Assembly: GCA_958296095.1 (NCBI GenBank)
Contig: OY282434.1
Location: forward strand, 1,704,001 to 1,768,000
Direction: 5' to 3'
DNA: 64,000 bases
Source of the DNA: an uncultured Oligoflexales bacterium
Lineage (GTDB): Bacteria > Bdellovibrionota_B > Oligoflexia > Oligoflexales > JAPPIL01
Shown in pieces: positions 35,207-44,675 of the stretch (position 1 is the first letter of the stretch; every line of letters begins with the position of its first letter). The notes under the pieces are model-generated. The model was not told the DNA's origin. It did no database searches and worked only from the letters and a program-made list of their open reading frames with translations. Position numbers and translations under genes: made by a program.

Positions 35207-35232
35207 CACACTAGCCGCATATGGTTAATAAT
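35203..35232 (+). promoter_or_regulatory. Promoter for the echA - HTH array - fabF - pdh run
   Basis: TTGACA at 35203-35208 and AATAAT at 35227-35232 are separated by 18 bases. The -35 box overlaps the stop codon of the methyltransferase. Transcription would begin near 35239, about 30 bases before the enoyl-CoA hydratase start. Confidence 0.55.
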
Positions 35233-35270
35233 GTGCCCGCGCTTTTTTATCCCTTATAGTGGAGGACAGG

Positions 35271-36068
35271 GTGAGTTACGAGACGCTGCGGTTGGCGCGT
35301 GAGCAAGCAATTCTTACCGTGACGATTGCACGAGAGAAGTCACTGAACTCGCTGTCTGTTGAGGTATTGAGTGATTTACGTGACCTCCTGCTGCATGAAG
35401 GCGATAACCTCAGAACACGCGGCTTGATCCTTACGGGCGAAGGGGAGCGGGCTTTTATTTCTGGAGCTGACATCGCTGCGATGACAAAAATGACCCAACG
35501 TGCAGGCGGAACTTTCTGTGAGCTGGGGCAAGAAGTCAGCACCTTGTTTGAGGCGATGCCGTTCCCCGTTATCGCCTGTGTGCATGGCTATGCACTAGGT
35601 GGTGGCTGTGAAATGGCGATGAGCTGTGATCAGATTTTTGCCACGCGCAGTGCCGTCTTCGGTCAACCGGAAGTTTTGCTCGGTCTTATTCCAGGCTTCG
35701 GTGGTTGTGTGCGTTTGGTCAATCGGGTGGGCTTGAGCAAAGCCAAAGAGTTGATCTTTAGTGGGCAAAAAATATCAGCCAGCGAAGCAGAGCAGATTGG
35801 CTTGGTCGATCAAGTGTTTGGCAACAAGGAAGAGGCAATGGCCGCGGCACGTAATTTTTTACTAAAAACAATGCCCGCGTCACCGACCGCGATTGCCGCC
35901 TGCAAACGCGCGGTGCATGCCTCGTTGGGAGAGACAATCATTGCCGCGCTCGATCGTGAACGGCGTGAGTTTGTGCGGGTCTTCGGCAGCGAAGATAGCA
36001 GTGAAGGGCTCAAGGCCTTTCTCGAAAAACGCCGACCTGAATTCAGTGAACGCACAAAGCAAACTTAA
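35271..36068 (+). CDS. Enoyl-CoA hydratase/isomerase family protein
   Basis: A crotonase-fold protein of 265 residues with both catalytic glutamates: Glu114 in GGGCEMAMSCD and Glu134 in FGQPEVLLGLIPGFGG, 20 residues apart as in classical hydratases. It also has the oxyanion-hole sequence AFISGADIAAM. The likely reaction is hydration of 2-enoyl-CoA in fatty acid or branched-chain acyl-CoA breakdown. GTG 35271 is chosen because GGAGG lies five bases upstream. The next gene starts 13 bases after its stop. Confidence 0.92.
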   Translation: MSYETLRLAREQAILTVTIAREKSLNSLSVEVLSDLRDLLLHEGDNLRTRGLILTGEGERAFISGADIAAMTKMTQRAGGTFCELGQEVSTLFEAMPFPVIACVHGYALGGGCEMAMSCDQIFATRSAVFGQPEVLLGLIPGFGGCVRLVNRVGLSKAKELIFSGQKISASEAEQIGLVDQVFGNKEEAMAAARNFLLKTMPASPTAIAACKRAVHASLGETIIAALDRERREFVRVFGSEDSSEGLKAFLEKRRPEFSERTKQT

Positions 36069-36080
36069 AAGGAGCACGCC

Positions 36081-39000
36081 ATGCGGCCTATTTTCGTCCC
36101 CCTTACTCGTGAAGAAGTAGCCGCCACTGCGGGGAATGATTTCTCCCGTGCCTTTGTCAAGCACCGCCACAACATGAAGCTAAGCATTGCGGCCATCGCG
36201 GCAAAGACGCGGGCAAGTAGCCAAGTATGCCGTGGGTGGGAGCGAGGCACAGGATTCCCCTCAGCTAAAATCAGGCGAAGGTTGGCAACCTGGTTGTGGG
36301 GCGGGAGTTACGCTAAAGTTGAACAATTGTATAAGCGCGGGCGCAGACAAAGACGCAGCGAACTAACCGCCAGGATGTTGCGTAAAAATGAAATTTCGCA
36401 GCTAGATTTAAGGCGTTTTCAACGTGAAAATAAAACTTGGCTTAGCTGTGTCAAAGATGCTTTAGCGGACAATGTTCACTACCTAACTCCTGCGACAGTG
36501 AAGATGTTACGCCAGGAACTTAAAGGCAAACATAGCGGGTTGCAGTTTTCTGGTGCCGCGGTGCAAAATATCTCCGTGGCGTTGCGGCTTAACTTTACCG
36601 ACATGCATAACAAAATTAAAATTGAAACAATTCTTACGGCTTACCAGAACAGAAAAGAAAAATACGGCGATTTTTTACTCAACAATACCATGCGTGCCGA
36701 CCTTGAAGCCGCCTTGGCAGTCTTGGCACAAAAAGATAAGCGCTCTACTACGGCCCTGTTAGCACGAGCGCCAAAACAAGCTCCTGCTTCGGCATTGTCG
36801 CTGACGTTATCGGCGCGGCTCAGACATGCAGGGGTAAGTTTACAGGCAGCAATTGGCAGGGATAGCATCAGTCCGTTTACGCTGGAGTTGTACTACTATG
36901 GTCTGAGTTTGCCGGTTAACAATGTCAACACTGTCAAGAAAGTTTGCCGAGCATTTCGCCTAACTTATAGTCAAAGGGTAAGGGAGGCTTTGTATGTTGA
37001 AGAAAGGGTGCGCAAATATTTAAAGAGAATGTTTTACAGCAAAGCAGTGCTGGTGGATGTGTTGCCGCGACCAGTACTTAACGCGGCGATTGAGACGATT
37101 ATGGCAGACTATTCGCAGTTGAGCCGCATGATTTTTTGTCGGCGCGTGGCCTTGCAAATGTCGATGCGGCGCGCCGCCCGAGAATTGCAACTCGATGCCG
37201 ACGATTACCTCGAACTTGAGTGGTGCATCTATCCGACGCGACAGAAAATTTTACAAGATGCACGTTTTTTGTCGCGGCTGGCTCAGTTTCTCTCGGTATC
37301 GACCGCGCAACTGCGGGGCTTGACTAGTGTCGCGGTTGCACAACGTGAGGAACGCGCCCGTCAGGCCAGGAATGCACCGCGGGCACGAGAGGCACAGCTG
37401 GCCGCCGAAGCCGAGGTCGAAAAAGAGGGGCGGGTCAGTGACGAAACGCCTAAGCTCGCCGCGCAGCGCATTCTCTGTCAGCTTGATGAGCAAGGTATCA
37501 CCGTCGCGACCCTGCGGGCGTTTGATAAAACTTTCGTCACCCGCCTCAGAGAGGCAACTGTGTGCTCGCCCGCGGCGGCAGCGAGAGGCAAGATTGGTAT
37601 AGTCAAGATTCGTTTTTATTTACATGGACGTGGTCTTCCTGACGACAGAGATTTGCAAAAAATTTGCACTGGCTTTGCCATAGCTGATGTTGCTGGCTTG
37701 CGGCATACCATTGCCATCGAGCAAGCAGTATTGGAATATCAGCTGGCCGTCTCTTATCTTGGTGCGTTGCCGTTACCGCAGGATATCGACGCGGCGCTAA
37801 AGCAAGCCGCGACGGTCAAGATGCGTGATTATTCTGAGTTCGGTCGGGCACTATTTAAGCGGCGGGCGGAACTGCAGTTATCGCAGCTTGAGGCGGCACG
37901 ACGGGTGGCTTGCAAGGACAGCACCGACTATCGCAAACTGGAGTGGAGTACGGCCCCGTCACTGTCGATCACGCTGAAAAAACCCGAAGTGCTAGAGGCG
38001 GTAGCGGAGTTTTTGCAGCTGTCGACTGAGGCAGTGCAAGAGTTGATTGCCCGCGATGCAGAAGAACAGTTGCGACACCGCGGCCGTGAGGATACCCCTG
38101 CGGTAGCCGCGTGGCACGTCGAGCGGCGCATGCGTGAGTACAACGTCAGCAACGCTGATTTCAACAAGTTTGACAAAACTCTCGCCACCCGTATCCGTGA
38201 GTCAGGTGTTAGCCTGTCCGATGCTCGCGCCCGCTGTGAGTCGGACGGCACTAGGCTAAGTCAATATGTCGATGGCGCGGGGCTGCCTATCAATCGTGAG
38301 AGTCTGGAAAGAGTTTGCCATGCCTTTGGTCTTGATGTGCGGCGGATGGAAAAGATGGTTAGCGTCGAAAAAATCGTGCGTCGCTACATGACAGATACCT
38401 CTCGTGTCGGGATGTTACCCCTGCCGTCGGCAACCTGCTCAGCGCTAGAGAAGGCGGTTGAGGCTGTCGTAGCCGATTATTCGAAGTTTGCCTTGCGCCT
38501 CTATCGGCGCAGACGTGAATTGAAAATTACGCAGCGAGAAGCCGCGGAGCGACTCGGCGTGGGGAGCTCCAACAATTACCGCAAGATGGAGCAGTCGACG
38601 ACACCATTGATTGATCGTAGCTTGAGAAAAAATCCACAGACTATGGCTAACGTCGCCGCTTTTTTGCAGATATCGCAGGAGGAGTTGAAAGGCTTGTTTG
38701 TCGAGCGACAGCAGAACGACAGACAAAGCCGCGCCTATGTCCTCAGGGTTGCTTCGGAGCGTTTGCTGGACAGTTTGCGACAATCAGGTTTAGGGGTCGC
38801 GCAGCTAAGCAGTTTTACCCAGTCGTTTGCGGCCCGGCTGCAAGCATCGGGTGTCAGCTTGGTAGAAGCATGTCGGCGCAGTGTCTTCACCCGCAGCAAA
38901 ATCAAGCCGTGCTTTGAAGGTCTGTATCTGCCGACAGGCAAGCATGAACTGCGTCAATTCTGCAGCGATTTTTCGCTCGGCGATTACGAGCACATCGAAC

Positions 39001-40037
39001 AACAGCTCAATATTGAGAAAATTATTCGTGAATACATGGTCAAGACAACACGTTACGGCACGCTGGAATTACCTCAGGACGTGAAGGCGGCGTTGGATCA
39101 GGGTGTGGAGACTATTACTTCGAATTATTGCGAGCTCAGTCGCCTGCTGACGCGACGCCGCATGGAGTTGCGCATGTCGATGGAAGCGACCGCGACCGCG
39201 CTGGCAATCAAGACGCACGAGTATTATCGCAAACTGGAGCGTTCCATCGGTTCATTGCCAGGGATGGCTCTGCGGGGCAATCCTGAAACCATCCCGCGCT
39301 TGGCGGAATTTTTACAAATCAGCGCCGAACAGCTGCACGCCTTGATCGCTGCAGATACCGACGATGGGGAGGATGAACAGCAATCGGTGGTCGAGGATCT
39401 GACAACGGTTGCCCGGCGGGAAGCGACGACCGAGATCATCAAGCGCTTGCAGGAGAAGGCTATCACGCCTGCCTGCCTGAAAGCTTTTGATCAAACTTTC
39501 GCCGCCCATTTGCGTGCCACAGGCGTTGCTGCACACATGGCGGCAGTGCGGGTCGATATGGAGGTAGAACACATCGAGTCGTATCTACGGGGCGAGCGCT
39601 TACCGCAGGACGAGAGTGAGTTGCACAAAATTTGCGCGGCCTTTAGCCTCAGCGACTACGAGACGTTGCAAAAGGTGGTCGCAATCGAATCAGTGGCTAG
39701 CTTCTATATGCAGAAAATTTCTGAACTGGGAGCGCTGCCTTTCCCTGAAGAGACGAAAGACCAGCTGAACCGTGTCACCCAGATTATCAAGTCGAACTAC
39801 TCGGAATTTGGCAGGTTGCTGTTTCGTAAACGTTTTGATCTGAAAATGTCGCGAGAAGAAGCGGCACAGGAACTCGGTATCGAGCATACGCAAAATTATC
39901 ACGAACTCGAATGCAGTGCCGTGCCTGCACAATCGACGCTATTGCGCAGCAACCCAGCTATCGTCGAGAATCTCGCCGATTTTTTGGAGTTGCCGATCGA
40001 CCAAGTGCAGAGGCTGGTAACCCCGATGGTGCATTGA
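36081..40037 (+). CDS. Giant tandem HTH-like repeat protein (1318 aa), undescribed architecture
   Basis: The protein is built of two alternating modules. Module B looks like an XRE-type helix-turn-helix: DYS/NYS start, R-rich helix, a recognition-like region (RRAELQLSQLEAARRV), YRKLE, then a helix ending EFLQLS. Six copies are anchored at residues 20, 343, 583, 799, 1015 and 1239. Module A is also helical (KAFDQTFAAHLRATGV, then a YLRGERLP-type turn, an ICAAFSL helix and IEKIIREYM). Six copies lie at about 95-200, 230-340, 455-580, 672-795, 888-1010 and 1112-1235. The order is B-A-A-B-A-B-A-B-A-B-A-B, with periods of 216-240 residues in the later units. The protein has no signal peptide or membrane segment and is probably cytoplasmic and DNA-binding. 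GGAG precedes the ATG. It sits between enoyl-CoA hydratase and fabF, likely in one transcript. Confidence 0.8.
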   Translation: MRPIFVPLTREEVAATAGNDFSRAFVKHRHNMKLSIAAIAAKTRASSQVCRGWERGTGFPSAKIRRRLATWLWGGSYAKVEQLYKRGRRQRRSELTARMLRKNEISQLDLRRFQRENKTWLSCVKDALADNVHYLTPATVKMLRQELKGKHSGLQFSGAAVQNISVALRLNFTDMHNKIKIETILTAYQNRKEKYGDFLLNNTMRADLEAALAVLAQKDKRSTTALLARAPKQAPASALSLTLSARLRHAGVSLQAAIGRDSISPFTLELYYYGLSLPVNNVNTVKKVCRAFRLTYSQRVREALYVEERVRKYLKRMFYSKAVLVDVLPRPVLNAAIETIMADYSQLSRMIFCRRVALQMSMRRAARELQLDADDYLELEWCIYPTRQKILQDARFLSRLAQFLSVSTAQLRGLTSVAVAQREERARQARNAPRAREAQLAAEAEVEKEGRVSDETPKLAAQRILCQLDEQGITVATLRAFDKTFVTRLREATVCSPAAAARGKIGIVKIRFYLHGRGLPDDRDLQKICTGFAIADVAGLRHTIAIEQAVLEYQLAVSYLGALPLPQDIDAALKQAATVKMRDYSEFGRALFKRRAELQLSQLEAARRVACKDSTDYRKLEWSTAPSLSITLKKPEVLEAVAEFLQLSTEAVQELIARDAEEQLRHRGREDTPAVAAWHVERRMREYNVSNADFNKFDKTLATRIRESGVSLSDARARCESDGTRLSQYVDGAGLPINRESLERVCHAFGLDVRRMEKMVSVEKIVRRYMTDTSRVGMLPLPSATCSALEKAVEAVVADYSKFALRLYRRRRELKITQREAAERLGVGSSNNYRKMEQSTTPLIDRSLRKNPQTMANVAAFLQISQEELKGLFVERQQNDRQSRAYVLRVASERLLDSLRQSGLGVAQLSSFTQSFAARLQASGVSLVEACRRSVFTRSKIKPCFEGLYLPTGKHELRQFCSDFSLGDYEHIEQQLNIEKIIREYMVKTTRYGTLELPQDVKAALDQGVETITSNYCELSRLLTRRRMELRMSMEATATALAIKTHEYYRKLERSIGSLPGMALRGNPETIPRLAEFLQISAEQLHALIAADTDDGEDEQQSVVEDLTTVARREATTEIIKRLQEKAITPACLKAFDQTFAAHLRATGVAAHMAAVRVDMEVEHIESYLRGERLPQDESELHKICAAFSLSDYETLQKVVAIESVASFYMQKISELGALPFPEETKDQLNRVTQIIKSNYSEFGRLLFRKRFDLKMSREEAAQELGIEHTQNYHELECSAVPAQSTLLRSNPAIVENLADFLELPIDQVQRLVTPMVH

Positions 40038-40208
40038 GCTGCACTGCGCACGGTTAAGTGCAAAGGCGGGCCGGTGGTGCGCTGACGGTGTGGCGAGGCG
40101 TGGTCGAGCGCCGTAACTCACGTGCCTGTTGTGAGAATTCGGTATGGAAAAATTTTGCGCATTGGCGTAGGAGTAGCACGCGCTTTTGTCGAGCAGCGGA
40201 GGCAGAGT

Positions 40209-41450
40209 TTGCGACGGGTAGCGGTGACGGGGTTAGGTATAGCTGCCCCGGTCGGAACTGGGGTTGAGGTAGCATGGCGGAATGCGCTGGCGGGCAGTTC
40301 TGGCATTGCCGCGATTTCACTCTTCGATGCCTCGGACCTCAACGTCCGCATTGCAGGAGAGGTTAGCGATCCTGACTCGCATCTCGACGGAGTAATCGAT
40401 GCCAAAGAAGCACGCCGTGTCAGTCGCTACATCAAGCTGGCGATGATCGCTGCCCACGAGGCGGTGACGATGGCGGGCCGCGGGTTGCTTGCCGTCCCCA
40501 AACGCTCTGGCTGTGCCATTGGCGTCGGTCTGGGCGCGCTGGAGGATATTGAGAAGAACACCATCAATCTCAACAAGCAGGGGCAGAAGAGAGTTTCGCC
40601 CTTCTTTATCCCGTACACCATCCCTAACATGGCCACCGGGGTTATTGCCAAGTATCATGGCTTGCAAGGTGTCAATCTTGCTCCTACTGCCGCCTGTGCC
40701 AGCGGCAATCACGGTATCGGCGAAGCTTTCCGTGCCATCAAGTATGGCTACAGCGATGTCATGGTCTGTGGTGGTGCGGAGGCAGCTATCAGTCCGCTCG
40801 GTATCGCGTCGTTCGCCAACATGAAGGCGTTGTCTACCCGCAACGATGATCCAGCCGCAGCCTCTCGTCCGTTTGATCGCGCCCGCGACGGCTTTGTTAC
40901 GGGTGAAGGTGCAGGGGTCCTGGTGCTGGAAGAACTTGAACATGCACAGGCACGGGAGGCAACGATTATCGCTGAAGTCTGCGGTTACGGCAACAGCGGC
41001 GATGCGTGGCATATCACCGCACCCCGACCGCACGGCGAAGGCATGCGTGACTGCATGCAGCTCGCCCTGCAAGAGGCAGGCCTTGACCCGCACCAAATTA
41101 CTTACATCAATGCCCATGGCACATCGACGCAGCTTAACGATCGTTACGAGAGCGAAGCGATTGGCGTTTTATTCGGCGAACATGCCAGCAAAGTTTGCAT
41201 TTCCTCGACCAAAAGTATGACCGGGCACTGTCTTGGCGCGGCAGGTGGCATCGAGGCAGTTTTTACCGTGCTGGCCATTCGCGACGGTATTATGCCGCCG
41301 ACTATCAACCTCGACAACCAAGACGAAAATTGCCCTCTTGACTGCATCCTCAAGCATGCCGAGGAACGAGAGGTGGAACATGCGCTCTCGAATTCTTTCG
41401 GGTTTGGGGGGGTAAATGCGGCCCTGGTCTTCTCGGCCTGGCAAGGTTGA
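40209..41450 (+). CDS. fabF: Beta-ketoacyl-ACP synthase II (FabF type)
   Basis: This is the condensing enzyme of fatty acid elongation. With TTG 40209 as start (GGAGG at six bases), the catalytic residues fall at Cys163 (TAACASGNHG), His303 (NAHGTST) and His340 (SMTGHCLGAAG). These are exactly the E. coli FabF numbers, which supports this start over the in-frame codon at 40122. The 413-residue length is also right. It lies about 170 bases after the HTH-array gene and 50 before pdhA. No acp or other fab gene is adjacent, so a specialised condensation is possible. Confidence 0.93.
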   Translation: MRRVAVTGLGIAAPVGTGVEVAWRNALAGSSGIAAISLFDASDLNVRIAGEVSDPDSHLDGVIDAKEARRVSRYIKLAMIAAHEAVTMAGRGLLAVPKRSGCAIGVGLGALEDIEKNTINLNKQGQKRVSPFFIPYTIPNMATGVIAKYHGLQGVNLAPTAACASGNHGIGEAFRAIKYGYSDVMVCGGAEAAISPLGIASFANMKALSTRNDDPAAASRPFDRARDGFVTGEGAGVLVLEELEHAQAREATIIAEVCGYGNSGDAWHITAPRPHGEGMRDCMQLALQEAGLDPHQITYINAHGTSTQLNDRYESEAIGVLFGEHASKVCISSTKSMTGHCLGAAGGIEAVFTVLAIRDGIMPPTINLDNQDENCPLDCILKHAEEREVEHALSNSFGFGGVNAALVFSAWQG

Positions 41451-41500
41451 GACATGCCGATCTGCTCACGCAGGGGAAACGCCTTAAGAAGGACCGACGA

Positions 41501-42514
41501 GTGACAGCTTCGACAGCTTCAACGACACACGAGCAGTTTCTTGAAGACAACCGCAGCCTGGCGCGATCTTTTTATCACGACATGCTGCTCTACCGTAGCT
41601 TTGAGGAGCGAGTGCAGTTTGCCTACACCCAGGGCAAGTTTTCTGGCTTCTGTCACCTGCACATCGGTCAAGAAGCGGTCTGTGTTGGCGTGCAGGCCGT
41701 ATTGCGGGCGACGGATTACGTTATCTCTGGCTACCGTTCGCACACCCAGGCTATTGCCAAAGGGATACCGCCTGAGGAAGTGTTGGCGGAGATGTTTGGC
41801 AAGACAACAGGCTGCTGTCGTGGCAAAGGCGGCTCAATGCACATGTTCAGTTCTGCTCGCCGTTTTTTTGGCGGGCACGGTATCGTTGGTGGACAAGCAC
41901 CGTTGGCGACGGGCATTGCGTTCAAGATCAATTATCGCCACGAAGATGACATAGTGGTCTGCTATCTCGGCGATGCGGCCATGAATCAAGGCCAGGTCAT
42001 GGAAGCGATGAACATGGCGGTGATTTGGAATTTGCCGCTACTGTTCGTGATCGAGAACAACCGCTACGGCATGGGCACGGACATCAAGCGCACGACCTCA
42101 ATCGAGCGACTATGCGATCGTGCGGCAGGCTTCGGCATGCTGGCGGCACAGATGGATGGTATGGATGTTATCAGCACCTACCAGCAGACACAGGCAATTG
42201 CCGCGCAGGTGCGTGAGCAGAAGAAGCCGTTTTTGCTGGAAGCGCTGACCTATCGTTATCGGGGGCACTCGGTGTCCGATCCGGGCAATTATCGCACCAA
42301 AAAAGAACTTGAGCAGTATCGCCGCCAAGACCCGATCGCCAACCTTGCCGCCAAGTTAGTGAGCGCAGGCATCATGAGCGCACAAGAGCAGCAGGACCTT
42401 GCCGCGACGATCAAACAGCAGTTGCAAGCGGCTGAACAGCAAGCGGACAGCGCGGCAGGGTTGCCTGTCGCCGCGATTTACGAAGATATTTACACGACAA
42501 AGTTGGGTAGTTGA
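41501..42514 (+). CDS. pdhA: Pyruvate dehydrogenase E1 component, alpha subunit
   Basis: This is a thiamine-diphosphate enzyme subunit of the heterotetrameric alpha2beta2 type found in alphaproteobacteria and mitochondria. Marks are FCHLHIGQEAVCVGVQA, GYRSHTQAIAKG, GKGGSMHMFS and the ThDP motif from GDAAMNQGQVMEAMNMAV to VIENNRYGMGT (GDA replaces the usual GDG). The phosphorylation-loop region YRYRGHSVSDPG is present. GTG 41501 behind AAGAAGGA gives 337 residues. It decarboxylates pyruvate and passes acetyl groups to the E2 lipoyl arm. Confidence 0.94.
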   Translation: MTASTASTTHEQFLEDNRSLARSFYHDMLLYRSFEERVQFAYTQGKFSGFCHLHIGQEAVCVGVQAVLRATDYVISGYRSHTQAIAKGIPPEEVLAEMFGKTTGCCRGKGGSMHMFSSARRFFGGHGIVGGQAPLATGIAFKINYRHEDDIVVCYLGDAAMNQGQVMEAMNMAVIWNLPLLFVIENNRYGMGTDIKRTTSIERLCDRAAGFGMLAAQMDGMDVISTYQQTQAIAAQVREQKKPFLLEALTYRYRGHSVSDPGNYRTKKELEQYRRQDPIANLAAKLVSAGIMSAQEQQDLAATIKQQLQAAEQQADSAAGLPVAAIYEDIYTTKLGS

Positions 42515-42515
42515 G

Positions 42516-43484
42516 ATGGCGGTGATAACGATACGGGAAGCCTTACGGCAAGCGATGACGGAGGAGATGCGCCGCGACCCAGATGTGTTCTTGATGGGCG
42601 AAGAAGTGGCCGAATACGATGGTGCATACAAAGTGTCGAAGGGCATGTTGGCGGAATTTGGTGCGCAGCGGGTGATCGATGCGCCGATTTCGGAGGTCGG
42701 GTTTACAGGTCTAGGCGCGGGGGCGGCGATGGCAGGCTTGCGTCCAATTATCGAGATGATGACGTGGAATTTCGGTATTCAAGCTTTCGATCAGATTCTC
42801 AACAGTGCCGCCAAGGTGCGTTACATGTCGGGCGGGCAGTTTAGCTTTCCCCTCGTTCTGCGCGGCCCCAACGGCATTGCCCACATGCTAGGGGCGACGC
42901 ACTCGCAACATGTTGAGCCGTTTCTGACGCACGTGCCAGGTCTAATTGTCATTGCCATTGCCACGCCTTACGATGCCAAAGGCTTATTGAAATCGGCAAT
43001 TCGCTGCGACGATGTGGTCATCTTTCTCGAAAGTGAAATCATGTACGGGCAGAAGGGTGAAGTGCCTGACGGCGAGTATCTCATACCTATAGGCAAAGGT
43101 GAGGTTAAGCGGCAAGGTGAGGACGTAACCATCGTGGCGTGGGGCAAGATGCTACCGCTGAGCTTGAAAGCAGCCGAGCAGCTGCAAGGCATTAGCGCTG
43201 AGGTTATCGACCCGCTGACTTTGCAACCGCTGGACGAGGAACTTATTTTCGCTTCGGTGCGTAAGACGCATCGGCTGATTGTCGTCGAGGAAGCCCCAGG
43301 CTTTGCTGCGGTGGGTGCGCAGATTGCGGCCCGGGTGCAGGAAGCATGTTTTGACGACCTCGATGCGCCTGTGACCCGTGTTAGCGGTGAGTTTGTGCCT
43401 ATTCCTTATGCGGAACATCTTGAAGCTGCGGCCTTGCCGTCGGTGGACAAGGTTGTGCGTGCGGTGCAGGAGGTTGTGGCGTAA
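42516..43484 (+). CDS. pdhB: Pyruvate dehydrogenase E1 component, beta subunit
   Basis: The 322-residue transketolase-like subunit has the ThDP-side glutamate region VFLMGEEVAEYDGAYKVSKG, then PISEVGFTGLGAGAAMAGL, and a C-terminal transketolase domain (VTIVAWGKMLPLSLKA, VIDPLTLQPLD). ATG 42516 lies two bases after the pdhA stop; its own stop overlaps the pdhC start (TAATG). This is a tight operon with coupled translation. Confidence 0.94.
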   Translation: MAVITIREALRQAMTEEMRRDPDVFLMGEEVAEYDGAYKVSKGMLAEFGAQRVIDAPISEVGFTGLGAGAAMAGLRPIIEMMTWNFGIQAFDQILNSAAKVRYMSGGQFSFPLVLRGPNGIAHMLGATHSQHVEPFLTHVPGLIVIAIATPYDAKGLLKSAIRCDDVVIFLESEIMYGQKGEVPDGEYLIPIGKGEVKRQGEDVTIVAWGKMLPLSLKAAEQLQGISAEVIDPLTLQPLDEELIFASVRKTHRLIVVEEAPGFAAVGAQIAARVQEACFDDLDAPVTRVSGEFVPIPYAEHLEAAALPSVDKVVRAVQEVVA

Positions 43485-44671
43485 TGGCGATCGTCATCAA
43501 CATGCCCCGCCTCAGCGACACGATGGAAGAAGGTGGTGTTGCCAGCTGGCTAAAGCAAGAGGGCGACAGTGTCGCAGAAGGCGAAGCACTGGTTGAAATT
43601 GAAACCGACAAGGCGACGATGGAATACCAGTCGCCAGCAAATGGAGAGTTGCTGCGTATTCTCGTTGCCGCAGGGCAGAGCACTGCACTCGGTGTTCCCA
43701 TCGCGGTGCTCGGCGACAAAGGTGAACAGATAGACGAGGACTTGCTCAAGGATAGCCGCGGCGCGGCACAGGCTCAAGAGAAGCAAGCTGCACCAGTGCC
43801 AGAGAAGCAGACAGCGGTGGCACAACAGCAAGCCACACCTGTGGGGGGACGTATCAAAGCCTCGCCCCTGGCGCGTCGTCTTGCTGCCGAGCATGGCGTG
43901 AAATTGGAGCATGTGCGCGGTTCAGGTCCGCAAGGTCGCATCGTGGCCCGCGATATCGGTGCAGTAGACACGCCTGTGCGGGAGTCGACGCGGGTGGCAT
44001 TATCACAGATGCGTAAGACGATTGCTAAACGTCTGCAGCAAGCCAAGCACGAGATTCCCCACTACTACCTCAAGGCTGCGGCCAACGTCGGTCACCTGTT
44101 GCAAGGTAGACAGAGGTTGAATGCATCACTGCCAGTTGAACAGAAGCTCAGTTTCAACGACATTATCGCCTTCATGACCATCAAGTCCTTGTTGCAACAC
44201 CCGCAAATCAACACGGCGTGGGACGACGGGCAGGAAATTATTCAGCACCATACGGTCAACCTGGCACTAGCGGTCGCCTTGCCTGAGGGCCTGATTACGC
44301 CCGTGATCGAAGACAGCCAGCGCCTGAGTTTGACGGCCCTGAGTGCGGCGAGCAAAACATTGGTAGCAAAGGCGAAGAGCGGTCGCCTGTCTCCCGACGC
44401 ATACCGCAATGGCACGTTCACCATCTCCAATCTCGGCATGTATGGCATAGAAGAGTTCAGTGCCATTATCAATCCACCGCAAGCAGCCATCCTGGCAGTG
44501 GGCGCGGCACGTGCTGTCCCCCAAGTGCTGGACGATGGACAGCTGGGTGTCCAACAACGTGTTGCACTCACCTTGTCATGTGACCATCGCCTCATCGATG
44601 GTGCGGTGGGGGCGCAATTCCTCGCGACACTGGTTGCTTATCTGGAGAATCCACTGCTGTTGTTGGGCTAG
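43484..44671 (+). CDS. pdhC: Pyruvate dehydrogenase E2 (dihydrolipoamide acetyltransferase)
   Basis: One lipoyl domain (Lys43 in IEIETDKATMEY) is followed by an Ala/Gln/Pro-rich linker and an E1/E3-binding domain (KASPLARRLAAEHGV, then GSGPQGRIVARDI). The catalytic acyltransferase domain has His368 and Asp372 in the LSCDHRLIDGAVG motif. No E3 (lpd) gene follows; the next 570 bases are repeat array and then an Rpn gene. E3 must be encoded elsewhere. The stop is followed within a few bases by repeat sequence. Confidence 0.94.
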   Translation: MAIVINMPRLSDTMEEGGVASWLKQEGDSVAEGEALVEIETDKATMEYQSPANGELLRILVAAGQSTALGVPIAVLGDKGEQIDEDLLKDSRGAAQAQEKQAAPVPEKQTAVAQQQATPVGGRIKASPLARRLAAEHGVKLEHVRGSGPQGRIVARDIGAVDTPVRESTRVALSQMRKTIAKRLQQAKHEIPHYYLKAAANVGHLLQGRQRLNASLPVEQKLSFNDIIAFMTIKSLLQHPQINTAWDDGQEIIQHHTVNLALAVALPEGLITPVIEDSQRLSLTALSAASKTLVAKAKSGRLSPDAYRNGTFTISNLGMYGIEEFSAIINPPQAAILAVGAARAVPQVLDDGQLGVQQRVALTLSCDHRLIDGAVGAQFLATLVAYLENPLLLLG

Positions 44672-44675
44672 TCTC

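Noticed and set aside
40122..40208. N-terminal extension of FabF
   Set aside because: The TTG at 40209 with GGAGG places the catalytic residues exactly at Cys163, His303 and His340; the extension has no family match.
40317..41117. 266-residue minus-strand frame across fabF
   Set aside because: It is antisense to the catalytic core of fabF and has no ribosome binding site or recognisable domain.
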